This document shows, in pieces, positions 31,217-41,037 of a stretch of 50,622 nt of DNA. Each line of letters starts with the position of its first letter. The first letter of the stretch is position 1. The stretch lies in NCBI GenBank assembly GCA_964393335.1, contig CAYMTN010000005.1, positions 1-50,622 of the forward strand. The letters run 5' to 3'. The notes beneath the pieces are model-generated. The model was given only the letters and a program-made list of their open reading frames with translations, did not search any database and was not told the DNA's origin. The position numbers and the translations under genes are program-made. The DNA comes from CAYMTN01 sp964393335 (GTDB taxonomy: Bacteria; Chloroflexota; Anaerolineae; Aggregatilineales; Aggregatilineaceae).

Positions 31217-33370
31217 CTACCGGCCTTCGATGGGCGGCAGCGTGAACGTGGGTGTATGAGTCATGGTCGGAAGGTTCGGCGTGAAGGACGGTGTCCACGT
31301 ATAGGATGGCGTGTAGGTGGCCGTGACCGGTCCCTTGGTGAACGTGTAGGTGGGCGTGAATGTGCGGCTCGGCGTGAACGTGACGCTTGGCGTAAAGGTG
31401 AAGCTCGGCGTCAGCGTTGTCGTGGCCGTCGCCGTATCCACCGGCGTCGGGACGTCGGGCGCTTCTTCGTAGCAGAAGAAGTTCACAACAAACGTCGTGT
31501 CGTTGAAGTCCCAGTCGTTGTAGCCAAGTTCCGTGTCCAGGCGGCCTGACGCGCCATCGAAGTCGAACCAGATATCCAGTATTTCCCCAGGAGCGATGAC
31601 AGGATCGACCAGCCAACCCGGTCCACCGGATGTGCCGGTCACCGGGGGCGTGTACTGGTCGACGGGGCTGTCCCACATTACCACGGCTGCCGGGTCAAAC
31701 GCATTGGTTCCGCCTACAGACACCAGGTCTAACGTGATGGGCGGCAGGACCCGACCGTATGTGTTCCAGTTGATGGTGAAGGACGTAAGATAGGCGGGCA
31801 CGACGTCGCCATTCCGGATCGTGTAGTGAACCACCCCATTCGTCTCAAACCCGACAAACGATGTCTCGTACTGCCAGCAAATCGGCGTCGGCGTGTAGGT
31901 TGGCGTGAGAGTGATGGGCGTCGGTGTATCAGTCGGTGTCGGTGTTTCTGCCGTGTCTAGCTCAAGGATGCAGTCGTCGGACGGATCGTAGTTCAGGCCG
32001 CCCCACGTACGGCTGAGGTACAGCCTGGTTCCGCCGAAATCATCGACTGTGTAGTAACTTTCAAGCACGCGCGGGCCATTTAGAAACTCGATGCGCACCG
32101 GCGTGTAAACGTTCGGTTCGACGCGCCGCAGCATGAAATCTGGCAGATCATCGTCCCAGCCAGGATCACTGGTGTCGGCGATGGTGGGCGGGGTGTAATC
32201 CGGCCCGCGCCAGAATTGGGTGCGGCCCACGATACGCATTCTATCGGCGTACATGCTGGGGAAGACCGGGTGACGGAGCCACTGCACCTCCATCCGGCTG
32301 ATGAACAGCGGCGCGCCCGTGTTTTGATTGTCGATGACGATCTGGAGATAGTTGTCGATCAAACGAACGTTCGACACTGACACCAATGAACAATCGGGCA
32401 GCGGCGTCGCCGTGACCGTGGCCGTAGTGGTCGGGGTTTCCGTCTTGGTTGGGATCAACGTTTCCGTTGGTGAGGCCGATGGCGTGGGTGTCTGGCTTGG
32501 CAGCGGCGTAGGTTTCGGCGTATCCGATGGCAGCGCGAGCTGCGGCGGGATGTTCACCACGCGGGTTGAGCGGAACGATTCGTTGATCATCACGCGCCGC
32601 GCCTGGAGCTGGACATAATCGACCAGGCCCAGGGGCGTGATCAAGGGGTGGTTGAAGAACACGATAATCTCAACCGCATCACCGGGGCCACCGGCGTCGT
32701 ATTGGTTTTCGCCCGACGGTAGATCGCCGCCGTCTGGATTGACTGCGCAGATTCGTTCGCTGCGGTCCTGGCTGGGCAGGTAACGCGCGATTTTGTTGTT
32801 GACAAAGCCGGGCCGCGTACTGCAAATCCAGACATGGAACCAGCCCGGTTCGCTATCGGTCACCGTTTCCGAGGATATCTCGTTGCCCGACACGGGATCA
32901 TCCAGGCCGACGATGCGGTCGCCCTTTTTCAGACCCAGACCGGCGGCCCCGATGCGTGCCCGATCGACAATCCCTGGCAGGCGGGCCATATCCACCCGCA
33001 AACCTTGATCGTCGTCGTCACCCGGCTCGCAGTCAAAGCCCCAATGATTCGTGAAAGCCTCATCAGCGCCTTCTGTGCAGGGCACAAGATAATCGAGCAC
33101 GGCGGCTTTGCGCTGTTCCTCGCTGCCAGCAGGGACCGAAATACCCAGGGCATTCGCGACGCTTTGCTCGTCCCACTGCCCGGTGACAGCATACCGGGCC
33201 GCAGTACGCGCTGCATTCTCAAGCGTGATCCATGCCTGGAAGATACGGGCAAACTCGATCACGCCAAACATCAAGAGCAGCAAGATAGGCAGCGTCAGCG
33301 CGAATTCAACCATGGTTTGCCCCCGTCTGGTCGGCGGTAGGGGCAGGTTTTGTTCGTGTGTTGGGCTCAT
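31217..33370 (-). CDS. TadE-like pseudopilin with Pro/Thr-rich surface extension
   Basis: 717 residues. The N-terminus is a TadE prepilin-like segment: RRGQTMVEFALTLPILLLLMFGVIEFARIF followed by AARTAARYAVTGQ. The body has two or three beta-rich domains separated by Pro/Thr/Ser-rich linkers (about 295-330 and 490-515), and the last 75 residues are a TPxxTFTPS-type repeat tail. Such linkers are typical of secreted, possibly O-glycosylated proteins. Ordinary TadE proteins are about 150-200 residues, so this looks like an anchored surface adhesin or pilus tip protein. GAGGG precedes the ATG by 7 nt. It is third in the tadE-tadG-tadE operon. Confidence 0.85.
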   Translation of the reverse strand: MSPTHEQNLPLPPTRRGQTMVEFALTLPILLLLMFGVIEFARIFQAWITLENAARTAARYAVTGQWDEQSVANALGISVPAGSEEQRKAAVLDYLVPCTEGADEAFTNHWGFDCEPGDDDDQGLRVDMARLPGIVDRARIGAAGLGLKKGDRIVGLDDPVSGNEISSETVTDSEPGWFHVWICSTRPGFVNNKIARYLPSQDRSERICAVNPDGGDLPSGENQYDAGGPGDAVEIIVFFNHPLITPLGLVDYVQLQARRVMINESFRSTRVVNIPPQLALPSDTPKPTPLPSQTPTPSASPTETLIPTKTETPTTTATVTATPLPDCSLVSVSNVRLIDNYLQIVIDNQNTGAPLFISRMEVQWLRHPVFPSMYADRMRIVGRTQFWRGPDYTPPTIADTSDPGWDDDLPDFMLRRVEPNVYTPVRIEFLNGPRVLESYYTVDDFGGTRLYLSRTWGGLNYDPSDDCILELDTAETPTPTDTPTPITLTPTYTPTPICWQYETSFVGFETNGVVHYTIRNGDVVPAYLTSFTINWNTYGRVLPPITLDLVSVGGTNAFDPAAVVMWDSPVDQYTPPVTGTSGGPGWLVDPVIAPGEILDIWFDFDGASGRLDTELGYNDWDFNDTTFVVNFFCYEEAPDVPTPVDTATATTTLTPSFTFTPSVTFTPSRTFTPTYTFTKGPVTATYTPSYTWTPSFTPNLPTMTHTPTFTLPPIEGR

Positions 33371-33418
33371 AGAGATCCCTCGTCGCAGATAATATACAGA
33401 GCGAACATGTTATTCGGT

Positions 33419-35512
33419 CTAGCGCGAAATTCGGGTGAACAACCGGCTGGCAATTTCCTCAAACACACTTTTCAGCGTCGCCCCACCGGCAGCGTAATAA
33501 TACTGCCCGCAGTCTACTGTTGGGTCGGCAAATGCAGCGCCTTCACACACATCAGGCTCGCCGTAATCCGGTGGGTACGGCCCCCCAGGGGGATACGTCG
33601 GAATTGGATTACGATCCTCGCGCAGGTCTTGCTGCAAGTTGTTGTCGATGAACCCGTTGTCGCCGGCGTCCGCGATATAACGCAGCAGCGGCGCAGCGGT
33701 CGCCTCGTCGACGACTTCGTCGCCGAAGCCAATCGAAAACATGGCGATGAAGTTGCCTTGTTTGCCATCCGGCATGACCTCGATCAGACCTGCAAAATCG
33801 GCCATGTCGCGTGCGTAATCGTCCGCGTCGTAGTGACCGGAGCTGGTGCATTCCACGTTGCCGGATTCTGGCTCGCCGGTGTTCCAGTCGATGCAGAAGT
33901 GACGCGTATCAGGATCGTTGTCGTTGCAGAATGGGCGTACCGGTTCATTGAGCTGGGCCGGGTTATTGATGACACACTCCGGCCAGTGATACGGGTTTGT
34001 ATCGTCTGTGATGCAGAATGTCCACCAGGGGCAGTATCCCGAAAACCCGTAGTCGGTTGGCGACGCGGCGTCCGATGTTGAGTTGGTCACGTTGGCTGCG
34101 CCATCGCTCAGCACGATCATAACCCACACTGCTTCACGGCGGACGTCCAGCGGATCGGTCAGCGCATTATTGGCCGCCAGAATGCCCCCACCCAGGTTGG
34201 TGTTGCCACACGGTGCCAATGTCTCGTAGGCCAGCGGGCGCATCTCCGGCGCGGGGGGCGGGCTGCCCGCGCCCAACCAATCGTTCCAGGCTGTAATCGA
34301 ATCGAGCAGCGTCCCGCAGCGGTCAGCGATGCGGGTCGGGTTGGGCCACACGCCCATGCGCATGTCAAGCGTTTGAATGGCGGTGGCTTCGCTGCGGATC
34401 ATGGGGCGCAGTGGTTTGGTATCCCCGTCCGGATCGTAGGCGATGCCTTCCCGGTCAAACGTGACCAGTACGGCGCGGTCACCCCGGACGAAGTCAAGCT
34501 GTTTGATGAACAGCCGCGCCGCGTCCTTCACATCCTTGAATGGCATGCAGATCAAGGTATTATAAATCGGCTTTAGATCTCCATCGACCTGCTCGGCGCT
34601 GTTGAGGACGCCGTTTTCGCTGGGGCCGTCATACAGGCCGTTGCCGTTGGTGTCGTGCCAGATTTGCCCGTTGGGCAGGATGATGTGGTTGGATTGCAGC
34701 GTGTCATTGCCAACCAGGCCGGTGCCGGGATCGTTGCAGCAGCCGCCCCACCGTTCACGGCCCAGGGACGGGATACCGTTGACCACGTCATCGGCTGTCG
34801 TGTAACAATCACCTCGGATATGCAGTCCAATGCCATCTGCCGGGTAGCCTGTCACCGGCGTCTGAATCCCAATAGCCATGTAATCGCTTAAGTCCGTGTC
34901 TTTTGACATCGACTCGGACGTATCGATCACCAGCGCGACGTCGAGCACCGCCGTTTCAGAAACGGAAGTGGCTTCGAGCGTGATGTCATCGATGCCGAGC
35001 AGTGACAGGAAGGTTGTGGGTGATTGAATCTGGGCGCTGACGCGCACCAGTTTGCGCGGATCGTCCCAGTCACACAATTCTGTCTCTTCCATGCTAGCCG
35101 GAACGCTGGCGTAGGACGGGTTGGATTCGGGATGAGGTTGGCCTTCCCAGGGGCCGGTGCCGGCGCGCCACTGGTAGATATCGGTTTCGCACGTTTCGAC
35201 CAAAACAGTGTCGGTGTCCAGGTTGTGCAGCGCGATGTATTGTTCGGCGGCGATGGCGACCTCGCCGTAATCCGTGCCTTCTCGAATTTGGCCGGCAGCC
35301 GCAATGGCTGCGGCGTCCACCGCGCGGCGCAGTGACGCGTAACGGACAAATAACAGCGCTACGTCGGTCACCAGCCCAACAAATGCGACGAGGGCGATAA
35401 AGGCAAACGCCAGCAGCACGATCGACTGGCCGCGTTGGCTGCGTCTGAAACGTCGTGATAGTGCGTTGTCAATCAGGATGCGTCTCATCATAGGCTTTAC
35501 ACCGAAAGTCAC
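33419..35512 (-). CDS. TadG-like protein with von Willebrand factor A domain
   Basis: 697 residues. A basic start and the transmembrane anchor typical of TadG/TadE (RRSQRGQSIVLLAFAFIALVAFVGLVTDVALLFVRYASLRRAVDAAA) are followed by a long extracytoplasmic domain. The VWA metal site is visible as DVALVIDTSESMS (D197, S199, S201), with later AVLVTFDREG and WVMIVLSDGAANVT. Several cysteines occur in the large insertion (300-560). The role is probably adhesion or pilus assembly. The formal start is GTG overlapping the tadE stop (TAGTG, translational coupling); ATG pairs at 35491 and 35488 are alternatives. Confidence 0.88.
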   Translation of the reverse strand: MTFGVKPMMRRILIDNALSRRFRRSQRGQSIVLLAFAFIALVAFVGLVTDVALLFVRYASLRRAVDAAAIAAAGQIREGTDYGEVAIAAEQYIALHNLDTDTVLVETCETDIYQWRAGTGPWEGQPHPESNPSYASVPASMEETELCDWDDPRKLVRVSAQIQSPTTFLSLLGIDDITLEATSVSETAVLDVALVIDTSESMSKDTDLSDYMAIGIQTPVTGYPADGIGLHIRGDCYTTADDVVNGIPSLGRERWGGCCNDPGTGLVGNDTLQSNHIILPNGQIWHDTNGNGLYDGPSENGVLNSAEQVDGDLKPIYNTLICMPFKDVKDAARLFIKQLDFVRGDRAVLVTFDREGIAYDPDGDTKPLRPMIRSEATAIQTLDMRMGVWPNPTRIADRCGTLLDSITAWNDWLGAGSPPPAPEMRPLAYETLAPCGNTNLGGGILAANNALTDPLDVRREAVWVMIVLSDGAANVTNSTSDAASPTDYGFSGYCPWWTFCITDDTNPYHWPECVINNPAQLNEPVRPFCNDNDPDTRHFCIDWNTGEPESGNVECTSSGHYDADDYARDMADFAGLIEVMPDGKQGNFIAMFSIGFGDEVVDEATAAPLLRYIADAGDNGFIDNNLQQDLREDRNPIPTYPPGGPYPPDYGEPDVCEGAAFADPTVDCGQYYYAAGGATLKSVFEEIASRLFTRISR

Positions 35513-36474
35513 TAGAAGTCTATGTCAGGCTCGGCGGCAGAAACTGGGAAAAACGCCCAGACATGAATCGTTTGTCCATCTTCCAATGGGCCAATATTGA
35601 ACCAGGGCAGGCCGAACAACTGGCGGTGGGACCAGAAAATTTCCGCCAGAACCAACCCGTAATTCGTCGTTTGTTCGATTTTCCGTGTGCGGTCGGGATC
35701 GCCGGTGAAGTCCAGCAGTTTTTCGACATCCATGACCGAAAACGATGACCCCAGGCATTGTTGTGATGCGCCGGGGAAATTCATACGGTGGTTCCCGCGA
35801 AAGACATATCCCCGGATGTTGTCCGATCCGGGGTCATAATAGGGTTCTCCCGCTTCGCCGTACCCATTCCCCGCGCCATCCCGGTTCCAGTCAAAGGGAT
35901 CGTAAGGATCGTTGATCTCGCATTCATTGGCTCTAGCTGGATACCGCCCATAAACGCGGACGGTAGCCGCCGCCGTGCCCTGGTTCAACACAAAGAATGA
36001 AAACACCGATATGGCGATGTCATCCTTCTTGTCGTCAAATTTCAGCGGGGCCATATTTCCAATGACGGTGCAGGCTACATAGTCATAGTACCCAAAAGGT
36101 CGGTCGGACGCGGTCGTGGCAATGAATCCCCAATTCACCAAATCAGAGGGACCAAGCCACTCCGTATTGTTGTCAGTCGCTTGCTTTTCTAGAAAATCTG
36201 GGTCGTCTTCACAATCCATCCGGTAATACTTTAGCTCATCCCCGATAGGCCAATCCATCGGGTCCCTGACGCTGCTCGCACCGACACGCCCGGCCTCGCG
36301 CACAACATCCAGCAGGGTCAGGTAATTGTTGGCGTACCATCCGATTTCTGCCAGCCCCAGCAGCATCACCAGCAAGATAGGCAGTGTCAGCGTCAGTTCA
36401 ACCAGGCTTTGTCCGCGCGCGCCGGTTGGTGTGCCGTCAAGGATCGCTAAGAGTCGACGGAATGTAGCCCGCAT
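35512..36474 (-). CDS. TadE-like minor pseudopilin
   Basis: 320 residues. The N-terminal segment ARGQSLVELTLTLPILLVMLLGLAEIGWYA has the Gly-Gln-Ser-x-Val-Glu pattern and hydrophobic helix of TadE/Flp-type prepilins, followed by DVVREAGRVGAS. The C-terminal 250 residues are a unique extracytoplasmic domain with four or five cysteines. It is first of the three-gene operon; GAGGTG lies 6 nt before the ATG. No TadA ATPase, TadB/C platform, RcpA secretin or prepilin peptidase is in the window, so the assembly machinery must be elsewhere. Confidence 0.88.
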   Translation of the reverse strand: MRATFRRLLAILDGTPTGARGQSLVELTLTLPILLVMLLGLAEIGWYANNYLTLLDVVREAGRVGASSVRDPMDWPIGDELKYYRMDCEDDPDFLEKQATDNNTEWLGPSDLVNWGFIATTASDRPFGYYDYVACTVIGNMAPLKFDDKKDDIAISVFSFFVLNQGTAAATVRVYGRYPARANECEINDPYDPFDWNRDGAGNGYGEAGEPYYDPGSDNIRGYVFRGNHRMNFPGASQQCLGSSFSVMDVEKLLDFTGDPDRTRKIEQTTNYGLVLAEIFWSHRQLFGLPWFNIGPLEDGQTIHVWAFFPVSAAEPDIDF

Positions 36475-36700
36475 GGTTTCACCTCAAATACAACCCGGCA
36501 GAAAGCTTTCAATGTCAGTCAGGAGGACATGATTTCGCAAGAAAGAGTGTGAGTGCTCCCCCTATTTGAAATAATACCATCAGGGGATAGGTTGAATTGT
36601 GAGGAGTTTATAAGGATTTGTCAGCAATTTTTTGAAGATAACTGCGGCTATCGCCCAAAACCGCCGGTACCACACCGTGAAGGCTAAGCAGGTCTTTGTT

Positions 36701-36718
36701 GCGACACACCTGTGTCGC
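36701..36718. repeat. 18-bp palindrome after the response regulator gene
   Basis: GCGACACACCTGTGTCGC has 8-bp arms about a CC centre, followed at 36721 by a third arm-like CGTGTCGC. It lies 14 bp past the stop of the minus-strand regulator, without a U-tract, and about 230 bp before the tadE operon. It could be a hairpin or a dimer binding site. Confidence 0.55.
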
Positions 36719-36731
36719 GGCGTGTCGCCCT

Positions 36732-37472
36732 TCAAGCCGAGTTGACGACCCGGTTTATGTTCCATATCACGCGGGCGCAGACTGTATACCCCCGCCCATG
36801 AAGTGAAACGATGATGGTAGGATGATCCGGATCACTTTCGATTTTTCGACGCAGGTTTCGAACATGGTTGCGGACGAGCGCCGTATCGCCGCCGCCCGCC
36901 GGATAGTGCCACAGTTTTTCGAGCAGACTGTGCGCCGTGTGATGGTCGGACTGGTAGCGACACAGGTATTCGAGCAGGCTGTATTCGGTCGGTGTCAGGG
37001 TGATGCGCCGGTTGTTGACCTGGACGCTCTGGTTGCAGGAATCCAGCCGTAAAACCGGCTGCGAGTTGGATTGACGGCTGGCCGTGCGGCGCAGCAGGGC
37101 GCGCACGCGGGCGTTAAGCTCGCGGGTGGCGAATGGCTTGCGCATGTAATCGTCGCCGCCTGAATCAAGCGCCTGGGCGGCGTACTGGGCGCTCTGGTGC
37201 ACGCTGAGGAACAGGATAGGCGTGTGGTTGACAAAAGGCATGGCGCGGAGGTGCGAGCACAACTCAAACCCGTTCATATCCGCCAGCGTTATGTCAAGAA
37301 TGATCATATCTGGCCGGTATTCACGAGCTAGGCGCAGGGCTGTTTTACCGTCTTCGGCTTCGATGATGACATAAACGCCTTCGCGCTCCAGGGCGCGGCC
37401 AATGGCGGCACGGACGTCTGAATCATTATCAACGGTCAGAATCACGCTTTTATCGTGGGCTTGTGTAAGCAT
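36732..37472 (-). CDS. OmpR-type response regulator (receiver plus winged helix)
   Basis: 246 residues. Receiver domain with VDNDSD (D15, D17; the middle acidic residue is Asn) and phospho-acceptor D60 (MIILDITLADMNG), K in MRKPFAT. The C-terminal DNA-binding winged helix has RRITLTPTEYSLLEYLCRYQ and ALVRNHVRNLRRKIESDPDHP with GRGYTV. It lies 122 bp downstream of a second OmpR-type regulator and upstream of the tad-like operon on the same strand, so it may control surface structures; that is inference from position. Confidence 0.92.
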   Translation of the reverse strand: MLTQAHDKSVILTVDNDSDVRAAIGRALEREGVYVIIEAEDGKTALRLAREYRPDMIILDITLADMNGFELCSHLRAMPFVNHTPILFLSVHQSAQYAAQALDSGGDDYMRKPFATRELNARVRALLRRTASRQSNSQPVLRLDSCNQSVQVNNRRITLTPTEYSLLEYLCRYQSDHHTAHSLLEKLWHYPAGGGDTALVRNHVRNLRRKIESDPDHPTIIVSLHGRGYTVCARVIWNINRVVNSA

Positions 37473-37594
37473 CTATTCTCAGGCTCTCGCACTAGCAGGC
37501 GATTTGATCTGAACTTAGTATAAGCGAGAAACCGCCTCTTTGGGTGCCAAAGCCATGAAAGTTATGTGAAAAATTTCGGCTTATATCGCCGCGC

Positions 37595-38299
37595 CTACCC
37601 CGAAATCATATACCCGACTCCGTGAATCGTGCGGATGAACGGCGTGGAGGGGCTGTCAGCCGACTCCAGCTTGGCACGCAGGTTGCGCACATGAGCACGC
37701 ACTAAGTCAGGATCGCCGGTATTCGGCGGGTAGTCCCACACGGCTTCAAGCAGGTGGTGAGGTGACAGCGCCTGGTTGGCGTGTTCCATCAGATAGCGCA
37801 GCAGGCGGTGTTCTGTCGCCGTGAGTTGGATCGGGTCATCGTCATTGACCGTCACCTGGTGAGTGTTGGAGTCCAATTGTATGCTGCCGATGGTCAGCAG
37901 GGGGCTTTCGAGGATCGCATTACGCTGTCCTCGCCGGACCAGCGCCCGCACACGAGCCGTCAGTTCTGCCAGCTCGAAAGGCTTCACGACGTAGTCGTCG
38001 CCGCCTGCGTCCAGGCCCGCTACGACATCATCGGTGTGCCCGCGTGCTGTCAAGAACAGAATCGCCAGATCGTTGTACTGGTTGTCGGCGCGAATTTTGC
38101 GGCACAGCGATAGCCCATCCAAACCCGGCATAATGATGTCGAGAATGATCAGATCGGGCCGCCGTTCGGCCAGCAATTTGAGCGCTTCCAATCCGGACGT
38201 TGCGCGCCCGACTTCGAATCCATCGCGGGTCAGCGCCCGTGCTAGGGTGCCTAATACGTCAGGATCATCGTCAACAGCCAAAATGTATGGGGTCGTCAT
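37595..38299 (-). CDS. OmpR-type response regulator, partner of the overlapping sensor kinase
   Basis: 234 residues. Receiver with D10, D11 and phospho-acceptor D54 (LIILDIIMPGLDG), T in FLTARGH and K in VKPFELA. The winged helix has PIQLTATEHRLLRYL and DLVRAHVRNLRAKLE with GVGYMI. Its ATG overlaps the stop of the upstream sensor kinase (ATGA), strong evidence for a cognate pair. Confidence 0.94.
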   Translation of the reverse strand: MTTPYILAVDDDPDVLGTLARALTRDGFEVGRATSGLEALKLLAERRPDLIILDIIMPGLDGLSLCRKIRADNQYNDLAILFLTARGHTDDVVAGLDAGGDDYVVKPFELAELTARVRALVRRGQRNAILESPLLTIGSIQLDSNTHQVTVNDDDPIQLTATEHRLLRYLMEHANQALSPHHLLEAVWDYPPNTGDPDLVRAHVRNLRAKLESADSPSTPFIRTIHGVGYMISG

Positions 38300-40944
38300 A
38301 GGTTTTCTCGTTCGTAATAGGTGGGTAGATGAATCAGAAAGCGTGTACCTTCATTATAGATACTCTGGAGACTGATGCTACCGCTGAATTTCTCAATGAT
38401 CTGCTGGCAGATGTGCAGCCCCAGGCCGGTCCCCTCTCCGGCAGGTTTCGTGGTGAAGAAGGGTTCAAAGATCTGGTCTTGGAGCGCGCTGTCGATGCCC
38501 ACACCATTGTCCCACACCGTGATCTCGACCTGATCGTGGGCTGCATCGTAGCGGCTGGTTATCCCGATCTCTGGCTGGTTACGGTTCACGACAGCATCCC
38601 GCGCGTTGAGCAGCAGGTTCAGCCACACGTCCTCCAATTGGCCTTGAACACCCGCCACCAGTGGCATTTCATCATCCAGGTCCACCGAAAGCGCTACGCG
38701 ACCCTGTTGGATATGCCCGCGCACCAACGTCAGCGTGTTGCGGATCGACTCGTTGACGTTGATAAGCTCCAGTTGATCGTCGGACGATTGTTGGCGGGCC
38801 ATTGTCAGCAGCCGCCGCACGACTTCATGGGCGCGTTTGCCCGCCCGTAAGATCGCTTCCAATCCTTCGACGTGGGGATTGTCAGACGACAGGTCGTCCA
38901 AGATCATCTCAGTGTCGCCCAGAATCGTCGTGAGCGGGTTGTTGATCTGGTGCGCAACGGCGGCGGCTAACTCGCCCATGGCCGACAGGCGGGCCGTCTG
39001 GATCAACTTGCTCTGCGTGCGATGTAGTTCCTCAAGGCTCAGTTCCAGGTCACGATACAGGCGGGCATTTCCAAGCGCATTCGCCGCCTGCAAGACGAGC
39101 GCCTGGGCCAGCTCGACTTCACGCCGTGTGAACCGGCGGTTGTGCAACGTGTCGAACAGCATGACCAGCCCCGCCGTGCCGCCTTTGATGACCAGTGGCA
39201 GCCCTAACATACTTTTGCTCTGCCCGGTGTCGGCCAACGATTGCAGATCGTCGTGAGGCAAACCGGTGATGGTCGTCTGTTGGTCAAGCAGGCGGGCAAG
39301 CTGGGGAAAGTGTTCCAGATCGAAGCCGGGGCCGGGGTCTGCACGCCAGATCGCTTCGCCATATGAAAGCGTGATGTTAAACTGCCGGTGGACCATGTCC
39401 CACAACGCGACCTCGCACCAGTTGGTCTGAGTCGTGTCGAGCATCTGCTGCGCGATCTCAAACAGCCCAGTGTGGTGGTATTCGGTATCCAACCCCGCCA
39501 GCTTGACGACCATGTCCATCGCCAGTTGGTGCAGCTCAAGCTGCGCGCTGCCGAGTGCGGATTGGCCGGAGTAGGGCGCGTGCAGCTGGTAGAGCATGAC
39601 GACGCCCAACGGCTGTTTGTCAGCCAGCAGCGGGATCGTGATCACAGTGTGCGCATTATACCGGTGGGGCAGCCAGGTGGCCTGTAACGGATCGTCGGGC
39701 GGCATTGTTGGCGCAGTGACCACCGCCCGGCGTTTGGTGAAGGCTTGCTCAACAGACGGATTATTCTTCACCGATAACACTGGGCCATCACCGGATCGCC
39801 ATACGGCACGGTATCGCACGGCCAGGAGGTGCGCCAGCCGCTGGCCAGGTTCCCATTCACCGATGTAACATTGGGCAACATTCAGTGCGTTGACCAGTTG
39901 CCCCGCGATGATTGACAACACCTGATCAATCGCCAGCGTGGAGTTTGCGGCTTCACCGGCCCGCACGAGTGTGCTCAGTTCGCGGGTACGCAGCAGGCTG
40001 TCTTCGTACAGGCGCGCGTTTTCTATGGCCACAGCGGCATGAGCAGCCAGGTCTTGAAGCAATCCCAGGTCGTGTTGGTTGAATGTGCGGTCGGCGTGTT
40101 TGTTATTGACACCCAATACGCCGATCGTTTGGCCTTTGATCGAGAGCGGCACGTACAGCAGCGATTTGACCAGGTATTCGGTTTTGATCTTTTGCAATCC
40201 CTGATCCCCGACCAGGATTGGCTGCCCGGAATGAAAGACCTGGCCTGCCAGCGTATCCTGTGTTTTGATGCGGAAGTTACGCGCGGTTTCACTGTCGATG
40301 CCTTTGACGGCCCGCACATGGAGTGCGCGGCCCTCATCGTCAGGCAGCAGCAGCAGGCCCTCTTCGGCATTGCTCAAGTACACGGCGGCATCGACAACTT
40401 CCGTCAGCAAAATATCCAGGTCCAGGACGGCGCTTAAGGAGCGGGCCAGCTTCGAAAGTGTCTGTTGTTCGATCAGGCGGCGCTGAAGCATCTCGCTCAG
40501 GCTGCCCGCGTTTGTATCGTCGGTGTCGAGCGAGGACGGGCTAAGACTGTCGGTCGAACGCATTGTTCGCCCTTGCAGCACGTTATCAACGTGGCGCAGC
40601 AGTATATCCGGCTTGAGCGGGCGCTGAATATACGCGGCTGCTCCCTGGCGCAGCAAACGCTGAGGGTTCACCTCTTGTTCGTCCACAACGGCGATCCAGC
40701 GCAGCGATCCGAATTCCACGAGCTGGTCGGTGAGGTGTTGTTGGTCCCGATCCTTCATCCATATATCCACCAGGACCAGATCAAACTGGTTATGGCGCAT
40801 AGCATAGACTGCATCTCCGGCATAATACGCCTTGTGGATGCTGTATCCGGCTTCTTCCAGGGCGTCAGCCGTTTGATCCATCACGTCCGGATCGGCTTCG
40901 GCTATCAGGATGCGCGCCGCATTGATGTTGGATAAAAAGTCCAT
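38296..40944 (-). CDS. Sensor histidine kinase with degenerate receiver and GAF domains
   Basis: 882 residues from the chosen ATG; the frame is open 32 codons further but receiver domains usually start at once. Order: receiver-like (8-125) with the acidic pair changed (ILIAEADPDV) though LVLVDIWM and a lysine in QRPLKPD remain; GAF (about 175-325); a second GAF-type region (about 345-610, probably two); HisKA with MGELAAAVAHQINNPLTTIL; HATPase with NLLLNARDAV, WDNGVGID and GTGLGLHIC. No membrane helices. The altered pocket suggests the receiver may not be phosphorylated. It is first in the operon with two OmpR-type regulators. Confidence 0.9.
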   Translation of the reverse strand: MDFLSNINAARILIAEADPDVMDQTADALEEAGYSIHKAYYAGDAVYAMRHNQFDLVLVDIWMKDRDQQHLTDQLVEFGSLRWIAVVDEQEVNPQRLLRQGAAAYIQRPLKPDILLRHVDNVLQGRTMRSTDSLSPSSLDTDDTNAGSLSEMLQRRLIEQQTLSKLARSLSAVLDLDILLTEVVDAAVYLSNAEEGLLLLPDDEGRALHVRAVKGIDSETARNFRIKTQDTLAGQVFHSGQPILVGDQGLQKIKTEYLVKSLLYVPLSIKGQTIGVLGVNNKHADRTFNQHDLGLLQDLAAHAAVAIENARLYEDSLLRTRELSTLVRAGEAANSTLAIDQVLSIIAGQLVNALNVAQCYIGEWEPGQRLAHLLAVRYRAVWRSGDGPVLSVKNNPSVEQAFTKRRAVVTAPTMPPDDPLQATWLPHRYNAHTVITIPLLADKQPLGVVMLYQLHAPYSGQSALGSAQLELHQLAMDMVVKLAGLDTEYHHTGLFEIAQQMLDTTQTNWCEVALWDMVHRQFNITLSYGEAIWRADPGPGFDLEHFPQLARLLDQQTTITGLPHDDLQSLADTGQSKSMLGLPLVIKGGTAGLVMLFDTLHNRRFTRREVELAQALVLQAANALGNARLYRDLELSLEELHRTQSKLIQTARLSAMGELAAAVAHQINNPLTTILGDTEMILDDLSSDNPHVEGLEAILRAGKRAHEVVRRLLTMARQQSSDDQLELINVNESIRNTLTLVRGHIQQGRVALSVDLDDEMPLVAGVQGQLEDVWLNLLLNARDAVVNRNQPEIGITSRYDAAHDQVEITVWDNGVGIDSALQDQIFEPFFTTKPAGEGTGLGLHICQQIIEKFSGSISLQSIYNEGTRFLIHLPTYYERENL

Positions 40945-41037
40945 AGCTGCTCGTATGTGTTGGATGCGTATCGCTAATCTAGTTCTACACGATAATTGTG
41001 AACGTTGTAAAGTGGCTCTTGTCAGCAACGACATGAG

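Noticed and set aside
31300..31440. Short tandem GTGxxxGGCGT-type repeats resembling a CRISPR or satellite array
   Set aside because: They are in frame with the TP-repeat tail of the TadE-like protein, vary at each copy and lack unique spacers, so they are coding repeats.
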